Numbered from the stretch's first letter, positions 1 through 4,934 are shown. The stretch is DNA of 5,617 bases from Desulfobulbus sp. (GCA_028684915.1 JAQUEZ010000342.1:1-5617); one strand, 5' to 3'. The notes: generated by a model not told the origin, from the letters alone. Translations and numbers: made by a program.

Positions 1-358
1 GAAAGAGCGCTTCCAGCCGCTGGGCCTGGGCTTCCGGGTCCAGACTGTAGTCATAGGGTGGATTGAGATAGAGCAGGCCAAAGGCTCCGGGCGAGATCCG
101 CATCTCCACCAGGGCGTCGCCCCAGAGCAGGTGGTGGATTCGTTGCCGTGCCTCGGTGGCCCGATCATGATCCAGTTCAATGCCGTAGGTGATGGAGCCT
201 GTTCCTTCCGCCAAAGCGGCAAGTGTGTTGCCGTTGCCGCAGCAGGGATCGAGAATGCGGGCGCCTTCTTCTATATTGAGCAGTTGTTTGAGTTGGCCAC
301 GGACGCTCTCCGTTGTCGGATAAAAGCCACCCTTGGCCTGTGAACCCAGTCGTGCCAT
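1..358 (-). CDS. SAM-dependent DNA methyltransferase, N-terminal part (DUF6094-like), cut by window edge
   Basis: The first 119 residues of a class I S-adenosylmethionine-dependent methyltransferase are visible; the rest lies beyond base 1. Residues 35-45 (ILDPCCGNGNT) form the SAM-binding motif I, E61 and D63 (GIELD) fit the acidic motif II that holds the SAM ribose, and residues 99-103 (NPPYD) are the catalytic motif IV typical of N6-adenine (or N4-cytosine) DNA methyltransferases. The opening residues MARLGSQAKGGFYPT and the overall pattern resemble the DUF6094-type methyltransferases found on plasmids and integrative elements; that family name is from memory. The start is ATG at 358, with AGGAG at 365-369 six bases upstream. 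It is the last visible gene of the recombination cassette, 26 bases after the small gene before it. It could protect element DNA from host restriction or mark it; no partner restriction enzyme is visible. The methyltransferase call is firm, the target base and site are unknown. Confidence 0.88.
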   Translation of the reverse strand, partial: MARLGSQAKGGFYPTTESVRGQLKQLLNIEEGARILDPCCGNGNTLAALAEGTGSITYGIELDHDRATEARQRIHHLLWGDALVEMRISPGAFGLLYLNPPYDYSLDPEAQAQRLEALF

Positions 359-384
359 GATGTTCTCCTGTGGTGGTGTTGTGT

Positions 385-594
385 TCAGGGCTTTCTCGTG
401 TGTTCGGTTTCGACCAGGAAATGCATCTGGGCTGTTTGCCCGAGCATAAAGCCATCCTGACCCTCTGTTTGGGCCAAGTGCAGCAAGTCGGTCAACAGAT
501 CGATGATGGCGGTTTCGAGGGTATCCATGGGTTCACCCTTGCTCAGGCAATACTGATCAAGTGCCTGCCGGGCGGATTCGGTGCGTCGTGTCAT
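385..594 (-). CDS. small conserved-looking hypothetical protein, 69 aa
   Basis: I do not recognise this family. The start is taken as ATG at 594 because CAGGAGAAC lies just upstream of it (AGGAG at 601-605). An in-frame ATG at 621 would add nine residues, but it starts inside the T-tract of the hairpin at 620-654 and has no ribosome site. The protein is probably all helical: residues 5-17 and 24-44 form amphipathic helices (ETAIIDLLTDLLHLAQ), followed by a Gly/Gln/His/Glu stretch (GQDGFMLGQTAQMHF) and a charged tail. It has no signal peptide, membrane segment or cysteine pair. It lies between the single-stranded-DNA-binding protein and the methyltransferase and has nearly the same ribosome-binding leader as both, so it is likely co-translated as an accessory protein of the DNA-processing cassette. 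Its role is unknown. Confidence 0.75.
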   Translation of the reverse strand: MTRRTESARQALDQYCLSKGEPMDTLETAIIDLLTDLLHLAQTEGQDGFMLGQTAQMHFLVETEHTRKP

Positions 595-619
595 GGTTGT
601 TCTCCTGTCGTTCTTTCGC

Positions 620-654
620 AAAAGGGCCTGAACCCCGCGAGGCGGGATTCAGGC
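620..654 (-). terminator. intercistronic hairpin with short T-tract (weak terminator or mRNA-stabilising stem)
   Basis: Bases 626-638 pair with 642-654 around a three-base loop (13-bp stem). The one plus-strand mismatch (C633/A647) becomes a G-U pair in minus-strand RNA, so the stem is complete only in the direction in which these genes are transcribed. In that direction it is followed by CCTTTT (620-625). Four U residues are few for full termination, so it may trim or attenuate transcription between the ssb-like gene and the small gene downstream. Confidence 0.6.
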
Positions 655-686
655 ATGGGGTGTTGTATGGCTGTAATGCGTGGCAA

Positions 687-1082
687 TCAGAATGGCACGT
701 CATCGGAAGGAGGCGGATCCTGGCCGTCTTCCGGTGGCACCGGAATATCGGTTCGTTCGCCGCCACCCAGCATCTTCATCTCACGGGCTATGATTTCCGT
801 GGTGAAGCGGGTGACACCTTCCGCGTCCTGCCATTTGCGGGTCTGCAAACGGCCCTCCAGGTAGACCCGGGAGCCTTTGGAGAGGTACTCGGAGCAGATC
901 TCGGCCAGGCGGCCGAAGGCAACGATACGGTGCCATTCGGTCGACTCCTGCGGTTTGCCTTCGTTATCCTTCCACCGTTCGGTGGTGGCGATGCGGAAGG
1001 TAGCCACGGCGACCTGGGTCTTGGTGTAACGGGTGTCAACGTCCGCGCCTAAATTGCCGATCAGCATGGTCTTGTTCAACAT
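687..1082 (-). CDS. ssb: single-stranded DNA-binding protein (SSB), 131 aa
   Basis: This is a bacterial-type SSB, which coats single-stranded DNA and recruits repair and replication enzymes. The N-terminal OB fold covers residues 1-106, with the family opening (M)[15 protein letters not shown], the strand [13 protein letters not shown]50 and W84 matching DNA-stacking tryptophans of E. coli SSB, and [16 protein letters not shown] short linker rich in Pro, Asp and Gly leads to the acidic tip DDVPF (127-131), the conserved peptide that binds partner proteins. At 131 residues it is shorter than the 178-residue E. coli protein; the loss is all in the linker, which is common in element-encoded SSBs. 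The start is ATG at 1082, preceded by AAGGAGAACCATC; an upstream in-frame start at 1169 would add 29 residues unlike any SSB. Its place after the annealing protein and nuclease suggests it serves element recombination rather than being the housekeeping copy. Confidence 0.96.
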   Translation of the reverse strand: MLNKTMLIGNLGADVDTRYTKTQVAVATFRIATTERWKDNEGKPQESTEWHRIVAFGRLAEICSEYLSKGSRVYLEGRLQTRKWQDAEGVTRFTTEIIAREMKMLGGGERTDIPVPPEDGQDPPPSDDVPF

Positions 1083-1113
1083 GATGGTTCTCCTTGAAGA
1101 ATGAGGTGATTGC

Positions 1114-1132
1114 TCTCCCCACCCTGGGGAGA
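1114..1132 (-). repeat. 8-bp inverted repeat between nuclease and ssb genes
   Basis: TCTCCCCA (1114-1121) pairs perfectly with TGGGGAGA (1125-1132) around a three-base loop. No T-tract follows it in the minus direction, so it is not a standard terminator for these genes; AAAATTT follows in the plus direction. It lies between the nuclease stop and the ssb ribosome site and may be an mRNA processing or stabilising stem. Confidence 0.45.
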
Positions 1133-1165
1133 AAATTTGGTGCAATATGGATGGGAAGAATGGGT

Positions 1166-2137
1166 TCAAGCGGCTTTCTTAATTTCCAGGAAGGCGTAGG
1201 AGCCGCTCTTCTGGAAATCAGTCAGCGAATGACCATAGCCCTGGAGGAACTGGTTGAGTTGGTCCGTATCCAGTGACTTCCTGGTCCGGACTGCCTTGCG
1301 CAGCAGATGGCCGAAGGCCCTGAGCGGACCGCGTTGGGCCACGATGGCCAGCAGGTTGCTCTTGCGCATGCCGATCTCTGTGTCCAAATCCTTCTGTTGG
1401 TGTTGCAGTTCCAGCAGGATCTCGACACTCTCGGTCAGCTCCCGCACCTCCTCGGCCTCGAATTTGGGGCAATCCATGAGGAAGGGGCAGTAGCCGCAGA
1501 GTGGTCCCACTTCCATGAAAGGAGTGGCAAGATCACCTGCACTGTAGGCTTGGTATTGGTTCCAGATGGTGGCGGCCCGGTCGATCAGGCCGTGATAGAT
1601 GGTGTCCTGGGGCGTGTAACCGCCAAAGAGCCGCATCCCCTGATCACCGAAATTGACCGCCAGAATGGCGCCTTTCTCCACGGTGTAATCGGGGAAGCTG
1701 TCGGCCAGCAGTCCCATTTGCAAATAGAGTTGGGTTTCCCAAGCGCCGTAAGGGTGTTCCGGGATATTCTCCGGTGCTTTCACCTCCAGCACTGCCATGG
1801 TCTTTCGCACCTCCGAGACGAAGACAAAATCGAGATGGGCCATGACCGGGACAGCGCCCGCATGTCGAACCTCGGTTTGTCGTTGGAAGTTGCTGAAACC
1901 AGCAATCATGAAGGCAGCGGCAACCACTTCCTCGGCCATGTGACCGCGTCGCTGCCGCAGCAGGGTGACCAGGTCGGCCTCCGGGGCATGGAGCTTTCTG
2001 AGAATAGTTTTCCGTGGGCAGGCGCCGATGTCGGAAGCCCCGAGATAGGTACTCCGATCACCGAGCGTTGCCTCGGTCTGTTGGATGGCAAGCTGCTGGA
2101 GAGCGGCCTGCAGGGTGAGCATTAACTGGTCTGACAT
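1166..2137 (-). CDS. PD-(D/E)XK exonuclease-like protein with Cas4/AddB-type Fe-S cysteines, 323 aa
   Basis: This is a RecB-like/Cas4-like nuclease expected to resect DNA ends to give single strands. Visible elements in order are: [14 protein letters not shown] (33-46, with C40), the helix GHMAEEVV (65-72, with E69/E70), the catalytic pair D103 (AHLDFVF) and E118-x-K120 (VLEVKAPE), then Q136 and Y138 (ETQLYLQMG), a compressed form of the usual QxxxY. Cysteines C214, C217 and C223 (C-x2-C-x5-C) join the distant C40 to make the four-cysteine 4Fe-4S 'latch' known from Cas4 and AddB. Residues about 226-275 look coiled-coil, followed by a basic C-terminal region ([11 protein letters not shown]) that could bind DNA. 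The start is ATG at 2137 with AGGAGG at 2145-2150. It follows the Rad52-like gene and precedes ssb, so it probably supplies the single strands those proteins use. Family assignment is strong; exonuclease polarity cannot be read from sequence. Confidence 0.9.
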   Translation of the reverse strand: MSDQLMLTLQAALQQLAIQQTEATLGDRSTYLGASDIGACPRKTILRKLHAPEADLVTLLRQRRGHMAEEVVAAAFMIAGFSNFQRQTEVRHAGAVPVMAHLDFVFVSEVRKTMAVLEVKAPENIPEHPYGAWETQLYLQMGLLADSFPDYTVEKGAILAVNFGDQGMRLFGGYTPQDTIYHGLIDRAATIWNQYQAYSAGDLATPFMEVGPLCGYCPFLMDCPKFEAEEVRELTESVEILLELQHQQKDLDTEIGMRKSNLLAIVAQRGPLRAFGHLLRKAVRTRKSLDTDQLNQFLQGYGHSLTDFQKSGSYAFLEIKKAA

Positions 2138-2152
2138 GGTGGGATCCTCCTG

Positions 2153-2207
2153 AAAAAAATGAGGGAGGATACAATGATTCCCGCCGAGGGAATAGTATCA
2201 CTCCCTC
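2153..2207 (-). terminator. strong intrinsic terminator or attenuator between annealing protein and nuclease genes
   Basis: In the minus direction, bases 2207-2201 pair with 2167-2161 (7 bp), 2199-2195 with 2172-2168 (5 bp, after one bulged base), and 2193-2188 with 2182-2177 (6 bp) around a five-base loop. An A and seven T residues (2153-2159) follow at once. This is the form of a Rho-independent terminator. The T-tract ends three bases before the AGGAGG of the nuclease gene, so terminated RNA would stop just short of the next ribosome site. Either downstream genes depend on read-through, or a promoter is hidden in the terminator itself. Confidence 0.8.
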
Positions 2208-2230
2208 TGGTTTGAGTAGGGTTGTGGGGG

Positions 2231-2929
2231 TTAAGCGGCTTGCTTCATCCAGGTTTTGCCGGTCTTATCCCACTGAAAGCCTGCGGCCTTGAGCAGTTCC
2301 TTCTTGTCGAAGAGATGGTCGCCGATGGCGATGATCACCCCTTGTCGATGCTCGAAGCTGACGCCAGCGATTTTGGGCAAGGTTGCCGAGGGATCACTCT
2401 GGTTGGCAGGTGGTTCAGCGGGTTGGCTGGTTGTGGATGCAGCGGGTTTGGTTTTCGGTTGAGGGTTGGATTGCGTTGCGGGTGGCTTAGTTCGTTGGCT
2501 TCCCTGAATGTAGACGTTCTTCAACAGTCCCTTGTAGGCATCGCTGCCGATGGATAACAGTGACATGCATTTCTGGATAGCATCGGTAATGGCCCCTTTC
2601 TGGGCATCGCCGACATTGCCTTTGACAATCTGCATCTGTCCCTTGTGGGAACCCTTGCACAGCCAGTCACCGTCGATCTTCACAAACAATCGAACCTCGG
2701 CGACCGCCTGAGACTCGAAAATTTCCTCCTTGGTTAGTTCGTACCGCCAATTCTCCGGACCGAGCACCTCATTGACGCTATCAAAGACGTACTGGGGCCG
2801 AAAGCCGTACTTGATCTGACCGATCACGTTACCTCCCTTATCGGTCATCTTGATTTCCTGGATCGCTTCGTTGCCGAATGATCGCAAGCGTTCGTTGATG
2901 GATTGGATCTGTTCCTGCAATGGCGCCAT
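2231..2929 (-). CDS. Rad52/Rad22-family single-strand annealing protein, 232 aa
   Basis: This is a Rad52-like annealing protein that would pair complementary single strands during recombination. The core covers residues 34-140: QIKYGFRPQYVFDSVNEVLGP, the W61-R62-Y63 strand, a beta hairpin VAEVRLFVKIDGDWLCKGSH, and the helix VGDAQKGAITDAIQKCMSLL (106-125), which matches the Rad52-family pattern in which a Gly/Asp-Ala-x-KGA-x-TDA helix precedes a hydrophobic segment. A Pro/Gln/Thr/Ser-rich linker (about 144-184) joins it to a small C-terminal domain (190-230) ending in FDKKELLKAAGFQWDKTGKTW, which resembles DUF5710-type modules of plasmid and phage DNA enzymes. The start is ATG at 2929 because AGGAGG stands at 2937-2942; an in-frame ATG at 2968 lacks a good site. 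It is the first gene of the cassette with the nuclease and SSB. Family is confident; the C-terminal assignment is tentative. Confidence 0.88.
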   Translation of the reverse strand: MAPLQEQIQSINERLRSFGNEAIQEIKMTDKGGNVIGQIKYGFRPQYVFDSVNEVLGPENWRYELTKEEIFESQAVAEVRLFVKIDGDWLCKGSHKGQMQIVKGNVGDAQKGAITDAIQKCMSLLSIGSDAYKGLLKNVYIQGSQRTKPPATQSNPQPKTKPAASTTSQPAEPPANQSDPSATLPKIAGVSFEHRQGVIIAIGDHLFDKKELLKAAGFQWDKTGKTWMKQAA

Positions 2930-2969
2930 GGTGTTGCCTCCTATGAAATTGGGGGAGTATGACGACATG

Positions 2970-3000
2970 GCTCCGCCGGGAGCATGACGTAACAGCTCCC
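2970..3000. promoter_or_regulatory. two mutually exclusive stems upstream of the annealing-protein gene
   Basis: GCTCC (2970-2974) pairs with GGAGC (2979-2983) around GCCG. Alternatively GGGAGC (2978-2983) pairs with GCTCCC (2995-3000) around an 11-base loop. Both use the same central segment, so only one can form at a time. The site is 40-70 bases upstream of the Rad52-like start on the minus strand and just before the plus-strand candidate gene. It could be leader RNA structure or an operator. No clear -35/-10 pair was found nearby. Confidence 0.35.
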
Positions 3001-3005
3001 GATGG

Positions 3006-3185
3006 ATGAGCGGGGTGGGGTATGCATTGGAAAAAAACGATAGGATCAGCCTTTACGAAAACGCGCAGAGAAAATACGGCTTCGAAAAGACAGAGATAGA
3101 GCTATCGGTTCAACAGAGGGAAAATGAACGAGAGGAAAACGAATCGATGGATCCGTTTAAAGGGGTGCGTGCGCAACTCTCCTAA
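3006..3185 (+). CDS. possible small charged protein, 59 aa (divergent from the recombination operon)
   Basis: An open frame runs from ATG at 3006 to TAA at 3183-3185. I do not recognise the product. It is highly charged and predicted helical, with segments such as LEKNDRISLYENAQRKYGF, an ELSVQQRENEREENES stretch rich in Glu, Arg and Asn, and a tail MDPFKGVRAQLS. The composition looks protein-like rather than random, with sparse Pro and Cys. The start is uncertain: no Shine-Dalgarno precedes ATG 3006, while the G-rich run at 3012-3020 (GGGGTGGGG) would suit a TTG start at 3027 (52 aa). It would be the only plus-strand gene of the window, placed head-to-head with the annealing-protein gene, the usual position of a small regulator. 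No helix-turn-helix can be claimed. It may also be a chance frame. Confidence 0.4.
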   Translation: MSGVGYALEKNDRISLYENAQRKYGFEKTEIELSVQQRENEREENESMDPFKGVRAQLS

Positions 3186-3192
3186 GTCAAAG

Positions 3193-3224
3193 AAAGACGT
3201 TCGCCTCTGCGATTAAACGTCTTT
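3193..3224. repeat. 9-bp inverted repeat just after the candidate plus-strand gene
   Basis: AAAGACGTT (3193-3201) pairs perfectly with AACGTCTTT (3216-3224) around a 14-base loop. It begins eight bases after the stop codon of the possible small gene at 3006-3185. No T-tract follows in the plus direction, so it is not a standard terminator. It may be a protein-binding dyad or a 3' stabilising stem. Confidence 0.4.
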
Positions 3225-3512
3225 GCCCGGGAAAGGCAGCGCCGCGTGGTACCTGGAATTCAAGAACACGAAAATTGTGTTCAGCTAGGCCCAGGGAAGG
3301 GGTATCTCATTGGAAATGAGTCGGAAATAATGAGGACATGATAACGCCTATTTTGCAAAAGGCAAGCAAATTGGACAGTTGGAAATGCGTGCATTCGGGT
3401 CATCGATCCAGAGTTACACGTCTCAAATCCTTGTAGAAAAAACAGTGAGGATGGAATGACTTGTTTCAATCAAACATGACATGTTCCGCTGTTTCAGCAT
3501 TAGGTCGTTGGT

Positions 3513-3564
3513 AAAGAAGAAGAATATTCAGATACCACAGGCAAAGCCGGTGGCATCTGAATAT
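3513..3564 (-). terminator. long hairpin with U-rich tail, probable terminator of the GTPase-ABC-zinc ribbon operon
   Basis: Bases 3524-3538 pair with 3550-3564 (15 bp). After one mismatch, GGC/GCC (3540-3542 with 3546-3548) continues the stem to an AAA loop. The only break in the 15-bp arm (A3534/C3554) is a U-G pair in minus-strand RNA, so the stem is complete only for minus-strand transcripts. It is followed in that direction by TTCTTCTTCTTT (3513-3524), a pyrimidine tail. It lies 75 bases beyond the stop codon at 3639 and is well placed to end the operon. Confidence 0.65.
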
Positions 3565-3574
3565 GATAAAATAT

Positions 3575-3589
3575 GTTTAAATTTTAAAC
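3575..3589. repeat. AT-rich perfect dyad GTTTAAA-T-TTTAAAC
   Basis: Seven-base arms (3575-3581 and 3583-3589) mirror each other around a single central base. It stands between two hairpins downstream of the zinc-ribbon gene. The symmetry suits a dimeric DNA-binding protein, but in AT-rich DNA chance is possible, and no nearby start makes it an obvious operator. Confidence 0.3.
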
Positions 3590-3603
3590 GGTTACTTTAC
3601 CCT

Positions 3604-3645
3604 CTACTGCTTTGTTTAGCATAAACAAGCTGATCTCTTCAGTAG
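3604..3645 (-). repeat. stem-loop spanning the stop codon of the zinc-ribbon gene
   Basis: CTACTG (3604-3609) pairs with CAGTAG (3640-3645), and inside it TTGTTTA (3612-3618) pairs with TAAACAA (3622-3628) around a GCA loop. The outer arm includes the TGA stop (3639-3641). No T-tract follows in the minus direction, so this is more likely a 3'-end protecting structure than the terminator itself, which appears to be the hairpin further on. Confidence 0.45.
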
Positions 3646-3881
3646 CCAATCCCAGCGGATGACACGTTGGCCGGGTCAAAGGCGTGACAGGGAGTTACCG
3701 CATATACACATCCGCATTCAGGGCACACTGTTTCAAAGGTTTCCATTTCAAAAGGCGTCCCGCACTGACCACAGGTTATTGAAAGCGGCACCGGCATGGG
3801 CTGCTCCGCAAACCCCATCATTCGCACTTTGTCCACCACCTGCTGTCCGTTTCCAAAACTTCCGCTGCAACCATCATGCAT
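3639..3881 (-). CDS. zinc-ribbon protein, 80 aa, last gene of the GTPase-ABC operon
   Basis: I do not recognise a named family. The protein has a rubredoxin/zinc-ribbon arrangement: C37-x2-C40 (TCGQCG) and C53-x2-C56 (VCPECG) twelve residues apart, expected to bind one zinc or iron ion. Extra potential ligands are C58, C65 and H66 (TPCHAF) and C5. The N-terminal 30 residues are Gly-, Gln- and Met-rich (GFAEQPMPVPLS), and the last 15 have no obvious structure. There is no signal peptide or membrane segment, so it should be cytoplasmic. The start is ATG at 3881: AAAGGAG stands just upstream (3889-3895) and overlaps the TAA stop of the ABC-type gene, giving a 12-base gap and likely translational coupling. 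With a metal-type GTPase and an ATPase upstream, a role as a metallochaperone, scaffold or small redox partner is plausible, but that is inference. Confidence 0.85.
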   Translation of the reverse strand: MHDGCSGSFGNGQQVVDKVRMMGFAEQPMPVPLSITCGQCGTPFEMETFETVCPECGCVYAVTPCHAFDPANVSSAGIGY

Positions 3882-3893
3882 AATTATTCTCCT

Positions 3894-4916
3894 TTAAAAT
3901 TCAAAATGTTCCAAAGATTCACCCTGGCGAAGCATGTGGCGCATTGACTGCACCTTGAAGTCCAGGGCTTCAATGTTTGAGAGGATTGCCCGTTCGCGAT
4001 CACTTGTTTCGATCACCCTGTGAATACCACCGTTTTTGATGACGATACGGCGGTCGCCCATAAGCGCGAGCATAGGGTCGTGGGTTGCCATCAGTACGAT
4101 CTTGTCCTCATTGAGCAGCAGGGTCAGGGCTTTCTTGCGGTCGATTCCTGCATTTTCTATCTCATCGATCAGAACGATAGGTGAACGGCTGAGGATGGCT
4201 GTGTCAGCGATCATCAACGCCCGCGATTGGCCGCCGGAGAGCGAGGTGATTGCTGTATCCCGCGCAAATTGTTCCCCGGCAAGGGCGTTTGCCTCATGGA
4301 TGATGTTCTGTACTACTTCTTCTGCATTGTTCACCATGCGGCTGTCTGCATGAAGTCGTAGAAATTCCTCCACCGTCAGGTCCATGACAAAGTTCATGTT
4401 TTGGGAAAGCTGGGCAACCAGCTTATCGGATGAACTAAATCGCCATTTCGGGTCGGGCGCCGCACCGTTAACCAGCAGTCTCCGGTGAGTGGGCGTGTCC
4501 TTCTGGGCCATCCATTCAATGTCGGCCAGAAGTCGGCTCTTTCCCGATCCAGTGGGACCGACAATACAGACTATCTCCCCGCGCTGAAATGTCAGTTTTT
4601 CAAAGTTCTCAGGCTCCCCGCTTTTATTGGTACCGGGGTAAAGTGTTATTTCATCCACCGAACGTTCTTTCCCGCCCCCCAGAAATTCAAGCATCTGGCT
4701 AATATAGGTGACGGTTCCGGTGATAATCGTCTCTGCATCAAGCGCCTTGTCCTCGATCTCATCAGGGGAAAGCCGCGCCAGGAGCGCAGGAAGGGTTTCC
4801 ATTTCATCGCCGGTCAACTCAAGTCCCTGGACGCTCAGATAGCTATTCAAAAACGGGTAGCGGCCAAGCAGTTGCCTGCACTCCAGTTTTTCAAGTTCCT
4901 CTCGTATTCGCTTCAC
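3894..4916 (-). CDS. soluble ABC-type ATPase with novel N-terminal region, 340 aa
   Basis: This is a single-nucleotide-domain ATP-binding cassette protein. Residues 120-127 (GPTGSGKS) are Walker A, Q172 (LSQNMNF) is the likely Q-loop, 226-230 (LSGGQ) is the ABC signature, 247-252 (IVLIDE) is Walker B with catalytic E252, and H278 (ATHD) is the switch histidine. The D-loop reads NAGID rather than SALD. No transmembrane segments exist and no permease gene is adjacent, which argues against ordinary transport. Residues 1-105 form a helical region I do not recognise, ending in a possible strand (DEITLYPG); residues 295-340 are helical and charged. The start is GTG at 4916, with AGGA seven bases upstream next to the GTPase stop, an 18-base gap. 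UvrA/SMC-like or ABCF-like mechanical work on a protein or metal site is possible. The ATPase call is firm; the function is unknown. Confidence 0.9.
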   Translation of the reverse strand: MKRIREELEKLECRQLLGRYPFLNSYLSVQGLELTGDEMETLPALLARLSPDEIEDKALDAETIITGTVTYISQMLEFLGGGKERSVDEITLYPGTNKSGEPENFEKLTFQRGEIVCIVGPTGSGKSRLLADIEWMAQKDTPTHRRLLVNGAAPDPKWRFSSSDKLVAQLSQNMNFVMDLTVEEFLRLHADSRMVNNAEEVVQNIIHEANALAGEQFARDTAITSLSGGQSRALMIADTAILSRSPIVLIDEIENAGIDRKKALTLLLNEDKIVLMATHDPMLALMGDRRIVIKNGGIHRVIETSDRERAILSNIEALDFKVQSMRHMLRQGESLEHFEF

Positions 4917-4934
4917 TGTGATATCCTATATCAA

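Larger units (their letters stand above)
3186..3603. other. gene-poor spacer with several inverted repeats
   Basis: I see no convincing gene, tRNA, transposase remnant or CRISPR array here. Frames are short; the longest, on the minus strand at 3281-3469, needs a TTG start and has no ribosome site. The stretch carries several small dyads besides those listed separately: GAACAC/GTGTTC (3264-3269 with 3277-3282), nested within CCTGG/CCAGG (3253-3257 with 3291-3295), CTCATT/AATGAG (3306-3311 with 3315-3320), and the palindrome TTTTGCAAAA at 3351-3360. They could belong to a small RNA, to regulatory sites, or to the worn edge of a mobile element. Confidence 0.5.

Noticed and set aside
370..864. 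164-residue plus-strand frame
   Set aside because: It runs antisense across the small gene, a hairpin and the SSB gene and shows no domain.
1083..1169. N-terminal extension of the SSB to an in-frame start at 1169
   Set aside because: The extra 29 residues are unlike any SSB, and the family opening (M)[11 protein letters not shown] follows directly on AAGGAGAACCATC at the 1082 start.
1307..2125. Long 272-residue open frame on the plus strand
   Set aside because: It lies wholly antisense to the well-supported nuclease gene, has no recognisable domain or good ribosome site, and reads as a mirror of that gene's codon structure.
1166..2137. Reading the Cas4-like nuclease as evidence for CRISPR
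   Set aside because: No repeat-spacer array or cas1/cas2-like gene is present; the neighbours are recombination genes.
3095..3106. GATAG-AG-CTATC dyad as an operator
   Set aside because: Arms are only five bases and it lies inside the candidate plus-strand coding frame, so chance is a good explanation.
2930..3185. Sigma-70-type promoter for the annealing-protein operon
   Set aside because: TTGAAC occurs on the minus strand near 3109-3114, but no acceptable -10 box stands 16-18 bases downstream.
3338..3436. 32-residue plus-strand frame starting at ATG 3338
   Set aside because: Very short, its GAGG is too close to the ATG to serve, and nothing in the product is recognisable.
3281..3469. 62-residue minus-strand frame in the spacer
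   Set aside because: It needs a TTG start, has no ribosome site and its composition looks random; it also overlaps two inverted repeats.
3186..3603. tRNA gene or tRNA-based attachment site in the spacer
   Set aside because: I found no T-loop GTTC-type motif with matching acceptor and anticodon arms on either strand, and no integrase gene nearby.
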